64,000 nt of DNA from assembly GCA_003116995.1 (NCBI GenBank), contig BDSL01000040.1, forward strand, positions 310,001 through 374,000. The letters run 5' to 3'. The notes under the pieces were generated by a model. The model saw only the letters and a program-made list of their open reading frames with translations. It had not been told where the DNA came from and searched no databases. Made by a program: the position numbers and the translations under genes. Source of the DNA: Yamagishiella unicocca (Eukaryota; Chlorophyta; Chlorophyceae; Chlamydomonadales; Volvocaceae). Below are positions 1-11,400 of this stretch, piece after piece; within the stretch, counting starts at the first letter, position 1; each line of letters opens with the position of its first letter.

Positions 1-1697
1 TGGGGTTGTAGTATAGGTATCGTACGGGTTGGCCCATAGCGACCCGCTTTCCTCACAGCACCTATCACATCCTGGGCAGGACTTAGGGAGACACTCTTTT
101 GTAAGTGGCTAAAGTATTCCTTTTGGTATTTGCGAACCGGACGTGCGTCGAAACTTCCTTCAGCTTGCTCATCGGCATGACGGCGTTTAGAGACTACGAT
201 TTTGGTGGAGTGACGTCGACGTAGATCCTACATATAACTCATTTAATTATCATTTATTGGACATGTTTTCGGCGTCACATATGTAACAGGTTTCGCTCCG
301 AAGTGTTGGTAAAATTGGATCAGGTAGGATGCCTTTTCGTGACAAAAAGGATATGAGTATACCTGTAGAAAACAAAAGTGAAAAAATGGTGGTAAAGGGC
401 ACAGATCGGTGGTACAACGTCCACGACATTAGAAGACGCGGCGTCCTCGACTGTTGAAGAATTGCGTCTTCGCGAGTTGAACACGCAGAGTGTCACGATG
501 AGCTGTATCAAGCGCTTCGGCTGCCTCAATAATCCAGTCATCATCCTTCCCCAGTCCATTCAGCCTTGAGTAGAGGTTATCAAGATTGTCGTCCATACGT
601 GTAGCGTGCAGCCTGCGCGGAAGCACGGAAGCCACCACCACTGGAAATTGCCCCGGCCACGTGGCAGCTGTTTATGACAGGACCATGATGATTACACCCC
701 TTTACACTATACCTGCTCTAGCCTGGACCTTGCAGGCTTGGAAACAAAAATGCTTCGGAACCAGTCAGCAGGAATATGATCAAGGATTTAGGCAATATTA
801 CTAAGCAGATTGCGAGAGTTACAGGGGAGCCAGAACATCTGCGCGCGCGAGCGCGAGCGCGGAAGCGCAATCAGGAGGTTTGTGTCACGGTCGCGGTGGG
901 GCACCGCGTTTAGTGACGTACAGGGGGCGGGAATTGGAATCCAAGCCCAGGCCGCATCTTCTTCACACAGATTTCAAGCCACATCGAGCTTGCTATAAGG
1001 AGAAGTCAGTGGGAAAGACGGACCTGCATTTCACGCTGATTGCCGCGCCGCTTGCAGAAGTTCACAAAACGGCGTATATTAATATGGATTGGTTATGAAA
1101 TGACGGACAGTATCACAGTCCAAGGGCCGGACAATGAAAAAGGAGCCCAGGTGCCAATTTTGCTGGCAACGCGAGTCGCGTTTAAAGCAATGCACGACCT
1201 GTGGATCTCGATAGGCAGCATTATATTTATTTCGTACGATCCCACTACTGCTAACGTTGTAGGCCGTGAAAGATTTGCAATGTTCCAGCACAGTTTCAGG
1301 CTTTCAGCACAGCCCGTAGCACACTACCACACGCCCGCGGGTACCCATGCACGTCGCGGACATTACATTCGCAACTTAGATCAGATTTACAGAGCAGTTG
1401 CTTGGCAAACAATGCCAGTTCCGCAGGTGTAGCATTGCATCAAACGCTCTGCGCTAACGGAGGTAATTCAGTACTTATCCCAACCTCAAAAGCGCGCAGC
1501 AAGAGTCGATACGCTGCCAAGTCCGCGCGTCCCTCCGCCAGGCGGAGTGCAAGCCAGGCCCTGAGGGGCGCCGCAGCCCCAACCATGAAAGACAACGGCG
1601 GCCGTTCGACATGCAACTTTGTACAGGGCGCGTACCTGCATAGCCAGGGCTCGGCTCCAGCCGCGGGAGCCGTCGACTGACGCATGAAAGGCTTTAT
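1..1697. other. mostly unassigned, AT-richer sequence
   Basis: No convincing multi-exon gene could be built here. The base composition is visibly less GC-rich than the gene bodies further on, as in the divergent promoter regions of this window. One short minus-strand reading frame (429-596) has a protein-like composition and is listed separately. TTACA motifs near 694 and 704 could be minus-strand TGTAA signals. Confidence 0.4.
429..596 (-). CDS. small hypothetical protein or terminal exon (unrecognised)
   Basis: A 55-codon frame from an ATG at 596 to a TAA at 429. It begins MDDNLDNLYSRLNGLG and has an acidic, helical-looking middle (DDDWIIEAAEALD) and a basic end (SRGRRVF). The composition is not low-complexity, unlike most chance frames here. 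I do not recognise a family. It may be the last exon of a gene whose upstream exons I could not identify, or a chance frame. The frame stays open upstream of the ATG to about 641. Confidence 0.25.
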   Translation of the reverse strand: MDDNLDNLYSRLNGLGKDDDWIIEAAEALDTAHRDTLRVQLAKTQFFNSRGRRVF

Positions 1698-1813
1698 TAA
1701 CCGTCATACACGGGACGTGGCTCCGTCAACCGTCATACACTCGACGTGGACCTGTTGATCATTATACACTCGACGAGGCTCCATTAACCGTTGTACGCGG
1801 GACGTGGCTCCGT
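1698..1813. repeat. ~29-nt tandem repeat, four diverged copies
   Basis: Units begin AACCGTCATACAC or variants and end GTGGCTCCGTC or variants. Copies start near 1698, 1727, 1757 and 1785. It lies just beyond the probable 3' end of the uL24 gene. Confidence 0.7.
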
Positions 1814-1832
1814 CAACCGGTATTCATGCCGC

Positions 1833-1837
1833 TTACA
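1833..1837 (-). terminator. candidate TGTAA poly(A) signal for uL24 gene
   Basis: TTACA on the plus strand reads TGTAA on the minus strand, about 240 bases after the uL24 stop codon. TGTAA is the usual volvocine poly(A) signal. Use of this copy is inferred from its position. Confidence 0.5.
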
Positions 1838-1979
1838 CTGGGTGGATGCCACCAGGGCAGGCCAAGGCGCTCACCCACCCACCCACCCACCCACCAGCGC
1901 ACCGGCTTTCCTCCGCTCCGCTCCCCTGGGCCGGGGAGCATCCTCGGTTCCCCCTCGAAAGTCCCACCCCTACCAAACG

Positions 1980-2050
1980 GTCCACTGCCCCCATGAGGCA
2001 TGCTGACTGCCCCCATGAGGCATGTTGACTGCCCCCGTGAGGCATGTTGA
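1980..2050. repeat. 22-nt tandem repeat, three copies
   Basis: Three near-identical copies of ACTGCCCCCATGAGGCATG plus a short joint lie just downstream of the uL24 stop codon, presumably in the 3' UTR. One copy carries an A-to-G change (CCCGTGAGG). Confidence 0.75.
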
Positions 2051-2075
2051 CTGCGGCAGTCCTGCTTTGCGACCC

Positions 2076-4576
2076 TCAAACGTCCAGCCCCGGGACCCCT
2101 CCCCGGGACCCAGCCCCCGACCCCAGAGCCGCCCACAGCCCTGCACCTCCTGCCGTCCCCCCAGCCCCCCGCCACAGCCCCCGAAGCCGCAACCCCGACA
2201 ACGCGAACGATGGCGACAGCGCCGCCGCAAAGGCCGCGCCGCCGGCTGCCTCCGCCTGCCTCCCCTGCTCCCCCTCCTCCACCGCCTCCCTCGCTGCGAC
2301 AGCGGTGCAAAAAGCCCTCGGTCCACCGGTCGCCGCGCGCAGAGCCCCACCGCCGCTGCGGCTAGTGCTGGTGTTGCTGCTGCTTGCCGCGTCTCCATCG
2401 TCCCCCTGGGGTGAGGCATCCGGGTGCAGGTCGGCCCAGATGCGCTCCAGGTTGCGCAGGCGGAAGGGGAAGCCGGCGGCAGGCGTGTAGGAGCCGCGGC
2501 GAGCTAGCGCTGCGGCGGTGTCCTTCTGGCCCACTGCGGGCGGGGAGGGGAATGGTGGGTGCTGAGTGTTGGGTGCTGAGTGTTGGGTGCAGGGTGGTGG
2601 GTGCTGAGTGTTGGGTGCTGAGTGGTGGGTGCGGCTCAGCATGGCCAGGAGAGGCGGAGGGCGTGGGCCGGAGCCGGCGGCGGAGGGTTGGCAAGGAAGG
2701 AGCACGGAACAACGGGTGGCCCAGTAGGGGGAGTGGGTGGGTGGGTGGCCCAGTGGTCGGTGCGTGGGTGGTGCGTGGGTGGTGGGTGGGTGGGTGGCCC
2801 AGCAGGGGAAGTGGGGGAGTGGGTGGGTGGGTGGGCAGAGGCGCAATGCGGCCGCGCGGTTCAAAAGCCAGGAGCGCGCCTTGATTCCATAATCCCCGCA
2901 GCACCGCTGCCGTCCCACTGCCACCCAGGGTCCCCCTGGGCCCACCCAGGGGGGGCCCTGGACCCACCACCCACCCAACTACCAACCAACCACCTCACCC
3001 ACCCCACCCAGGCCCGCCCCCTGGACCCACCCAGGCCTGCCCGCGGGTCCGGCTCCTCCTCGCTGGGTGAGGGCAGGATGTCGTTGATGGTGGGACTGGC
3101 CACCTTGCGTACACGGACCTGCAGGGAGGTCGGGCAGGGTGGGGGGCCGGGCAGGGTGGGTGGGAGGTCGGGCAGGGTGGGTGGGAGGTCGGGCAGGGTG
3201 GGGGGCCGGGCAGATGTCCTGCCCTCCCCTGTTTCCTCTCACATCCTAACCCCAAAAACCCCTCCCCTCCCCTCCTCTTCCCGCCTTGCCTTGTCGCCCT
3301 CTGGCGTGTACATGTACACCACCCGGACCGGCTTGGCGGTCTGCGGGTCCACCACCTGCACCTGGCTGTAGTGCAGCGGGGCCTGGGGGCAGGGAAAGAA
3401 GACGGGCGCAAGGGGGAAGGGGGAAGACAGGCGGTTACTTGAGAGGCTGCGAGACGGCGCGCAGCGCGTGCGGTGTGGTGCGGTTGCATACGACGGGGGG
3501 GGGGCCGAGGAGACCCGGTCACACGACGTAGGAGACGGAGGACAGGAGCTGTAAGACGGGGCGTTTGGGGAGGCGTCTCTCGTGTGGAGACGGCGGTCAA
3601 TGCCGCTTTGGAGGAGGGCGAAGGGGCAATAAAGAAGTATAGATATTGAATGCTGACGCAACAGCAGGGGCAGATGGGGGTGGCGCAGTGTGGGGTGGCG
3701 GCAGCCGGGCGCCAGGAGCAGGTGGTGCTAGCGGCGGGTGGGCAGGGGGCCGGGCCAGGATTGGCTGGTGTGTGCTGGCTGGTGTGTGCTGGCTGGTGTG
3801 TGTGCTGGCAGGTGTGTGGGTGCCATAAATGATCGGGTGCAGCACCGACAGTCAAGTGGGTTGCGTAAATAAGATAAAAAGCAGGTGGGGTGGTGAGTGG
3901 ATGCTTGCTCACCAAAGGCACAAGGGCACGTCTGGAAGAGGGTGTGCAGTGACGCCGACCTGTGGGACGTCATTTCCGTCCGCGAGTGTGCTACAATGTG
4001 CCTTACTAACGTGACTCTCTCTGCCTCAACATCGATGATATGTTCGGGCACCACAGTAACCATGCCGGCCCTGCTCGCAGCTCCCCTACCCCCCCCCCTC
4101 CTCGCACACCATCTGCAGACTCGCAGAGGCCCACCTTGCTGCCCAGCGCGAAGCCGCGATACATCCCAACGGGCAGAGCTAACAGCCCTCTGTTGGCCGG
4201 CCGGCCGCGCCTGATGCAACTTTGTGAGGCAACCCATCGCTGAGCCAGACCACGCACCGCGCGGACCGCACACGCACCTCCATCGTCACCACGAAGAAAT
4301 CATCGGGATTGGACCCAGTTTGGACCTTTTTTTTGCGCTGCATGGGAAACGGCCGGATCAGGGTTGGGTTGTGCCCAGCAGCTCGTTGCACTGCCCGCTT
4401 ACCATGTTGCGGCCCTCAACAATAACTTGGGGAACGCGTGTGTCTTTAAATATCTCAAGCACTTTGCCCGTTTTGCCTTTGTCTGGGCCGCTCAGTATGT
4501 AGACAAGGTCATCGCGGCAAACCCGCCAGCGGTTCGTCTTGAACATTGGGCGTATTGCCCGATATACCTGAGGCAT
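2076..4576 (-). CDS. MRPL24: mitochondrial-type large-subunit ribosomal protein uL24
   Basis: Structural protein of the organellar 50S-type subunit; uL24 binds 23S-type rRNA through an SH3-like KOW fold. Five exons join in frame (minus strand): 4576-4403, 4337-4278, 3382-3290, 3118-3031, 2533-2076, giving about 290 residues. Exon 1 has the KOW core (GPDKGKTGKVLEI, then VIVEGRN). Exons 2-3 give VVTMEAPLHYSQVQVVDP, the family's conserved EAPLH..NVQ.VDP block. Exon 4 continues VRVRKVASPTINDILPSP where other L24 proteins have KVRVA. Intron 3 has a GC donor (AAG|GCAAGG). Bacterial L24 is about 100 residues; the extra length here is a low-complexity Ala/Gly/Arg tail in exon 5 that may be partly mis-modelled. 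No clear transit peptide is visible beyond the basic N-terminus. Mitochondrial rather than plastid assignment rests on overall resemblance to plant mitochondrial L24 and is inferred. Divergent from the cyclase gene. Confidence 0.92.
3507..3556 (-). repeat. introner-like tail block in uL24 intron 2
   Basis: On the minus strand this reads a diverged TCGTGTGACCGGGTCTCC block inside the intron between exons 2 and 3. It has the same orientation as the gene and matches tail blocks near acceptors in the cyclase, channel and OPR-like genes. Confidence 0.65.
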
Positions 4577-5401
4577 GCTGCTTCTCAGTAGGACTGGTGC
4601 CCTCGTCCACTAACCAACGTTGTGAGCTTACGTCCTATGAACTTGTGACTCGAGCATAAATAGCGGTACGAATTAGCTAGTGCAGGCCCTGCTTTGTCAG
4701 CAAAACAAGCTGTCACAGTGTCCGGGAGCCAGTGCGAGAGGGCACCGTACCGAGACTTCACGGTACGAGAAGCCAGCGCCGGCAGCTAGCAGACGCCCCC
4801 AAAGGCATAACGAGAACAGTAACATCTCATCATCCAGTCGTCATTTAGTGGTGCGTCTTAAACTCTGGAAAGTACAGAATGCGGGAGTTACAAGGCGCTT
4901 GGAAACCTTGCCGGTTTCCTTACAAAAATGTAACGTCGACTTACTGCAGAAATACGGCGTATTTCGATGTTTGCACACGAGCAGTCACAAGATGCAGTTG
5001 CATGCGATACGATAGATACGTAGGTTAATTAACTTTCTGCCACGGACGCTTTCTGCCACGGACACTGCTGCTGTGATTCTGCTGTGATTTGGGGGAGGAC
5101 TATCCATTCCTAGCCCACGTGTCTTGCTCGTCTACTCATGTCTTGCGCCCTCTAACTTAACGGAGCTTGCCGTACCGTTACGGCTGAAAGGCCTTACATT
5201 CGCGCAGTCGGAAGTGCCTCCTCGGTGCGAGTTGCACCGCTGTAAGCTGTTTCATGTCCATGTAAGATGTCGGTAGATGTGGACACGGGGTAGGTTGGCG
5301 GCCTACGTTCTGAAGAGCAGGGCAGTTTGTCGGCCGGATAGCGCCCCAGATCTCAATAGCCGCCTAGACAAAGGCTCCAGCAGCATAACATCTTCATCAC
5401 A
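4577..5401. promoter_or_regulatory. divergent intergenic region between uL24 and cyclase
   Basis: About 825 bases separate two head-to-head start codons (4576 minus, 5402 plus). It is AT-richer than the flanking coding sequence and has no long convincing frame. An A/T-rich CATAAATAG element lies near 4656. A shared bidirectional promoter is inferred from geometry; no start site can be fixed from sequence. Confidence 0.55.
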
Positions 5402-8400
5402 ATGCGTCGACGAATACAAGCCGTCTTTGGTTGCTTTGGCGGGACGTCTGAGCAAGTCGAGGGGAGGCCTGGAAATCGCCGATCGAATGCATCATCGCCC
5501 TTTTCATTATCGCAACCAAATACAGACGTCACACCTGTGGGCCCTCAGCAATCACAGCTCACAGTTGTTGCAGCCTCGGCAGCACTACAACATGACACAG
5601 TAAGTGACAACCTGACAAGGCTACGTATGGCCGTATGCCTGATGCACGTCTCTAGCCTACACGGTTAGTCTAGGAAATAGGTTGAATTCGTTGTGTTTGC
5701 CGTCAAAGTTTTAGACCTGCGAATTGGTGTGTAACCGGCTAACTTGGTTCTAACTGAGGTTACAAAGATGCTATAGTCGCTGTGACGAGCTTGTTGTGTT
5801 CATGGTGCTGGACCAACTTATGGCTGCCAGTGAAACCGGCCCAGTACAGCTCCACGCTGTGTGACTCCATACAAGGGTCGTTTAAGCGGCTTGGGTGCTT
5901 GAATAGAGACGGGCTGAGATAGGCTTGACAAACCCGTGCATGCTCACCAGCTCGTGCCAAGTACTCCCAAGTAATTTGCCGTCCCGTTTCTCTGGCAGGC
6001 TTCGCCGATCGCTGTCAGCGATGGCTCTAACGCCACGCTGCACGCAATGCGGGATTCCATGGTAAGTGATCATAATAATTAGGCGTTGACAGCGTCCACA
6101 TGCACATGTACATACTGCCGTACAAGGCAGGGCGGCGCGTAGCGCGGCTGCCGCGCCCTTCGACCAGCCGACGTCCCCGCCGCCTTGCTTACGTCTCATC
6201 GGACGGTGCCGCACAGGTTTGCAATGTAAGCCCAGCAATAATAACGGTGTTCACATTCGATGACCACCGAGTCCTTCACCAAAACCCCAACTCGAGGCGG
6301 TACCTGGGGACCCGACTGCTGGGAGACGCCAGCCAGAACGGCCAGGGCTGGCAGGGACAATCCGCTGCGCTGCTGGATCTCATATTTTGTCTAGATCCAA
6401 TCAAGCTGGAGCGAATGCTGGCTGAAATGGAGGACGCCGGAGCGGGCAAGGTCTGGAAGAGTGAGTCAGGCGGGTTGGGACGAAGCCCGTGGGTAGGCAC
6501 GTACGGCACGTACGGCAGAGAAGGAAAGCCTGCAATCAGGAGGAAGGGGAAGACATGCGCGTGAGGGCGTGCCTCAGCCAAACTGGGCCAGTCGGCGACG
6601 ATGAAAACACTGAAACCCTACAACAAAAATAACCCAGATGGGCATGGGCCGGCGAATGTGGGGACGTGCGATCGGGCGGGAGCACCGGCCTGCCTCCAGG
6701 CTGCTGTACGCTATCGGTTATCGATTGTTTACAGCTTCCCGAACGGCAACTGGAGGTGCCGTCCGCTTGCCGAGAGGCGCATCAGGCAGGCCCATAGGTC
6801 TCCCCTCATGTCAGCATCTGCGCTGTTCCCCCCTGTGTTTGTTCGCCCTCCCTCCTTTTACACCCCCACCCTTTGACCTCCGGGGAGGGGGACCTACGGG
6901 TGCCCTCTGAACTCGCCCACGTCCCACATCCCACGTCGTCAGGCGTGGTACGCGTGCCCTCCAGTCTCGCGCCGCAACCGACCGAGCGCTATCTCACAGC
7001 GCCTTCGGGCACGCTCTTGTTCCTGGGGAGCTGCACGGGAGCCGAAAACGCTAGCAACTACGGGCGTGGCGCGGGCACCGGAGATGGGGGGGATGAAGGG
7101 GACGGTTCGCTCAGGGACAACCGAGTGCCGCTGAGGGGGGCTGCGACACGAGGTGAGTTGGTGCGCATGTGTTTCGGGGAACGGGGTCGAGTTCGGGAGG
7201 GGGACAGGGACCTGCGATGGTATGATGATGCCCCCGCCCGCCCTCCCTCCCTTCCCCCGCCGCGCGCCAGCAGGCGACGGCACGTCCAGCTACAGCCACG
7301 CCAACCCCCCCTTCAGCGCCAGCAACAGCCTGCCCGGAATGGGCAGCGTCCAGCCCGCGCACATTCCCAGGGGAGACGCGGCGGCTGGCCCGGCCATGAA
7401 CTCGCTGACACTCCTCGGCAGGGACGGGTCCTTGAACTCGCCCGGCCGGCTGTCTAGCCGAGCCAAATCAGGCAGCAATGCGACACCGCCCGGGCACGCC
7501 CACTTCTCAGCCACCTCTCCGAACCATTACTTGTTGCGGAATGAGTCCAGTAGGTCCGAACCGCGCGGCGCCGGCAAGCGCGCGGTGTCGCTGGGGCCCG
7601 CGTCGGCCGCCAGCATCGCGCTAGGGCACTCGGTATCCTCGTCTCGCCTGTTCGGGCAACGCCAGGGATCAGGAGTGCACGCGATAGGGTTGGGCCCATC
7701 TGGGTCGGGCCCATCTGGGTCGGGCCCATCTGGGTCGGGCCCATCTGGGTCACCGCCGGTGCTGCCGCTGCCCAGCACGGCGCAGCCCCACCCGCGCTCG
7801 GACTCTGGAGACGCAGCAGCCGGGCGCCACAAGGCCAGGATGAAGGCGGCGGCGGCGGCCTTTGCATCTCGGCCCCCCGCCATCGCCTCACGCAGCCGGC
7901 TGAGCCTGCTGGGCGCCTACATCACCTCACAGGAGGAGCAGGAGAAGGGGCCAGCCGGCGCGGAGCGGCCACGCGCCCAGTCGGCAATGCTAGGCATGGC
8001 CGCCGGTCACCCCGCCTACCCCTGCAGCAAGGTTACCAGTATGGACTCCGGCGGCATGCGGGCCATGAGCCTCGTGGGGTCGGTGTTTTCGTCGGGCAGC
8101 GGACCGGACGTCCCAGCGCAAGGGGACCCGCTGGTGCGTGGGTGGCTGTAGTGGGGAGGGGAGGGCGGGGAGGGGAGGATGTAACCCCGTACTACGGTAC
8201 GGGGAGGGGGAGGGGAGGGAGGGGAGGGAGGGGAGGGGAGGGCGGGGAGGGGAGGGGAGGGCGGGGAGGGGAGGGCGGGGAGGGGAGGATGTAACCCCGT
8301 ACTACGGTACGGGGAGGGGGAGGGGAGGGAGGGGAGGGAGGGGAGGGGAGGGCGGGGAGGGGAGGGGAGGGCGGGGAGGGGAGGGCGGGGAGGGGAGGAT

Positions 8401-11400
8401 GTAACCCCGTACTACGGTACCGGGAGGGGAGGGGAGGGGGAGGGTGTGTCTTTACGAGGTCGAGGGCGCGGGGAGGATGTAACCCCGTACTACGGTACCG
8501 GGTTGGACGAGGGCGTGAAAGGAGGGATCTCGTACGGGCTAGTGGGGTGTCCTGACAGGAGCTGCCACACGACCGGGTGCTGCCGGCTAGGCGCTGGCGA
8601 TCAGGCCTGTACGCCCCTCTCGCCTGGAGGGGTTGCCGAGGCGCGATGCGCGCTGCCCACAGCACGCCGCTGACCAGGGGTATCGCATGCTGCTGGGGCA
8701 GGGAGGAACGCGCGCTGGGGCCTGGAGGGGGCAGCAGCCTGTCGTACAGCAGCCTGTCGTACAGCAGCCTGTCGTACAGCAGCCTGTCGTCGCCTGCTGG
8801 GTGGACTTGGACGAAGGGACGGCACGCTGCCGCACCCGGTTTCTCGCGCTGTGGCGTAGCGCGGAGGCGCGCCCTCACCTGTCCCTCGCAAATACCAAAA
8901 TAACCCCGGGCACCAGCCGTACCACCACCACCACCGCCACCACTACTCTCTCGTCGCAAACTACACGCCCGTTTCGAACGCAAGCAAGCGTTGTTCCCTC
9001 CCAATGCGCCCGCCCGCCCGCACACGCAGGCGACCAGCACCTTCAACATCGCGCTGCCGCCGAGCATGCTGCCGGGCGGCGGCCGGCGCCTGCCCAAGCG
9101 CTGCGCCAGCGCCTGCGACCTGGGGCCCCTCCTCCCCGGCAGCCCTTCGGTGATGACCATTTCGCGGGCGGTGGCGTTCGCATCCACGCTCCGTAACGCT
9201 CCAGGGATGGCGTCACAGATGCTGACGACTGCCTCGGGTATGCTGGCAGTGGGTACCTCGCACCACGCCCAGGTGCCACCACCCTCGGCGCCGGTGGTGC
9301 CATCTCTGCGTGGCGGCGGCCGGGCCCTGGGGCGCCTGGGGGGCCGCCCTCCGGGCCTGCAGGCCGGCGCCAGCGGCTCCGCCTCGGCGGCGTCTTCACA
9401 GGGCGACGGCGGCAGCTGGGGGCCCGGCCGCGGCGGCAACATGCCGCCGCTGAACGGGCGCAACGCCGGGCGGTCCATGGACGTCGCCGCCACCGCCATG
9501 TCCGTACCGTACGACGCGAGTGCCATGGCGGGCGGGGGCCTGGCAGGGCGGGCGCATCAGAGCATGCCCTCGGGCCTCTTCCTCGGCGCCGCGGGACAGG
9601 GCGGCGTGATGCGGTCGCTCTGGCAGCCTGCCGCCCCCGTGACGTTGCCCGGCTTCCCGACGGAGGAACAGCCTGACGGCAGCGGCCAGCGGGCACCCAG
9701 CAGCCCCGGCATGTCGCCCTTGTTCCGCTTCGCCGTCAGCGCAGCGCCGGTCATGACGGCGGCGCCGCCGCCGACGGCGACGACGGCGTCGTCGGTGACA
9801 GGACGCGTCCGGGCGCTGGCTGCACCTGGCACCCGGCTTGGCTTTGATGTGGACGGGCCGGCTGCAGGCGACGTCTTCACGGCGGCGGCGGCGGCGGCGG
9901 CGCGGCTGGCGACGACGTCGGAGGGCTCGGAGGAGGCGGCCGGCGGCGCAGGCGACATCCTGTACCTGACGCAGGGTAACCTGATGCCGGAGACGTCGAT
10001 GGTACACTCCGAGGCGCAGGCGGATGTGTGGCCCATGACGGCTGCGTCGACGGCGGGACAGCTGGAGTTGCAGCAGCCGACGTTCGGCGACTCGGCGCCT
10101 GCCCTGACGGCGGCGGCGGCAGCCGCGAGGACGGAACCCCAGTCGGCGGCGGCGGCGGCGGCGGCGGAAGGACCACCGGTGCCCACGGCCGCTACCTACG
10201 ACTCGCTCTCCGACATTGAGCTGCAACCGCTGGTGGATGCTGCGAGCTTTCCCAGCCCCACCATGTCCAAATGGTACGTGCAGCAGTGCCAACAGGGGAA
10301 ATCGGCCGCCAGCGCAGTTGGGGGGAGCTCCGCGGGCGTCGACCGGGGCTCGGGGGCGGACAACGTACCCAGCGCCAATGGCTCGCGGCGGTCGATTCAG
10401 TTGCGCGGCGGCGGCAGCGGTGGCGGCAGCGGTGGCGGCGCCGCCGACGAGCCGCCGCTGCCGCCGCCGGCGGCACTGGTGAAGACGGCGAATGACTTGG
10501 AGGCTCTGCTGCCGCAGCTGTTGTGCTCGGGTCTGTCCACCGTCAAAGAAGCCCACTCGGCGGTCGCGTCGGAGGTCGCGGATGGGTATTTGGATGCACT
10601 GGCGTCGGCATCGGAACCGTCGGCGGCGGCGGCGGCCGCCGCCACCGCCGCCACCACAGTCAGCGCCGCCGCTGCGGTCCTGGCTGCCGCCGTGCCGACT
10701 GACGCCACGACGACAGCCCAGCTGGCGCCGGCGGCTCCTGCCCCTCACTCCACTTCCCAGGGTCCGGTCACAGTACTCCCCTCCGACAGTAATACAAGGT
10801 CGCCAGCAGCGCGCTCGCTGATCGCTTCCAATAGCCCAACGACGGCGAACTTCGATGCGCAGGCGCCGCCGCCGGTCTCGCCGCTGGCGGCGGAATCGCA
10901 GCACGCGTCGGCGACGGTTGTGGGCGAATCTAGCGGCGGCGATAACCCGGAGGAGTGCTGGCATGAGGTGTGGGCGACGAAGGCGGTGGACCCGGTGACG
11001 GGACAGGCCGTGTTGGTGCTGGCGCAGGTGGGTCTTCAGGGGGGTGAGGGGACAGGCCGTGTTGGTGCTGGCGCAGGTGGATCCGGGCCAGTCGCCCCCA
11101 AACACGCCCATGTGCTCCTCTCAGCACGCCCCGCCTCACACCCTCCACCCGCTGACCCATGGGTCCCTCCCGGCACCGCAGCACGACGTGACTGCCAAGG
11201 TGGTGATGGAGCGGCACCTGGCGCTGGTGATGGAGACGGAGCACCGCCTGCTGGAGCAGCTCTTCCCCCGCCACATCCTGGCCTACATCACGGAAGAGTG
11301 GGTTGGGGGGCGACGGGTTCGAGGGAAACCCGTGGATGTCCGAAAAAACCGTTTAAAACAGAAGTTTTGAGATGCATGCTGGAGAACTGGGTTGGGGATA

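Noticed and set aside
3728..4273. Minus-strand frame with TVVPEHIIDVEAERVTLV as an extra uL24 exon
   Set aside because: Exon 2 (ending VVTME) joins exon 3 (APLHYSQVQ) directly in phase to restore the conserved EAPLH block; an extra exon would interrupt it.
8138..8404. Gly-Arg-Glu-rich frame over the 110-bp repeat
   Set aside because: It is a translation of a G-rich intronic repeat, lies between two well-supported cyclase exons and would break the frame.
9396..11111. Minus-strand 571-residue Arg-rich frame opposite cyclase exon 6
   Set aside because: It is an antisense shadow of a GC-rich coding exon; Arg runs are the reverse of Ala/Pro codons. No start context or domain.
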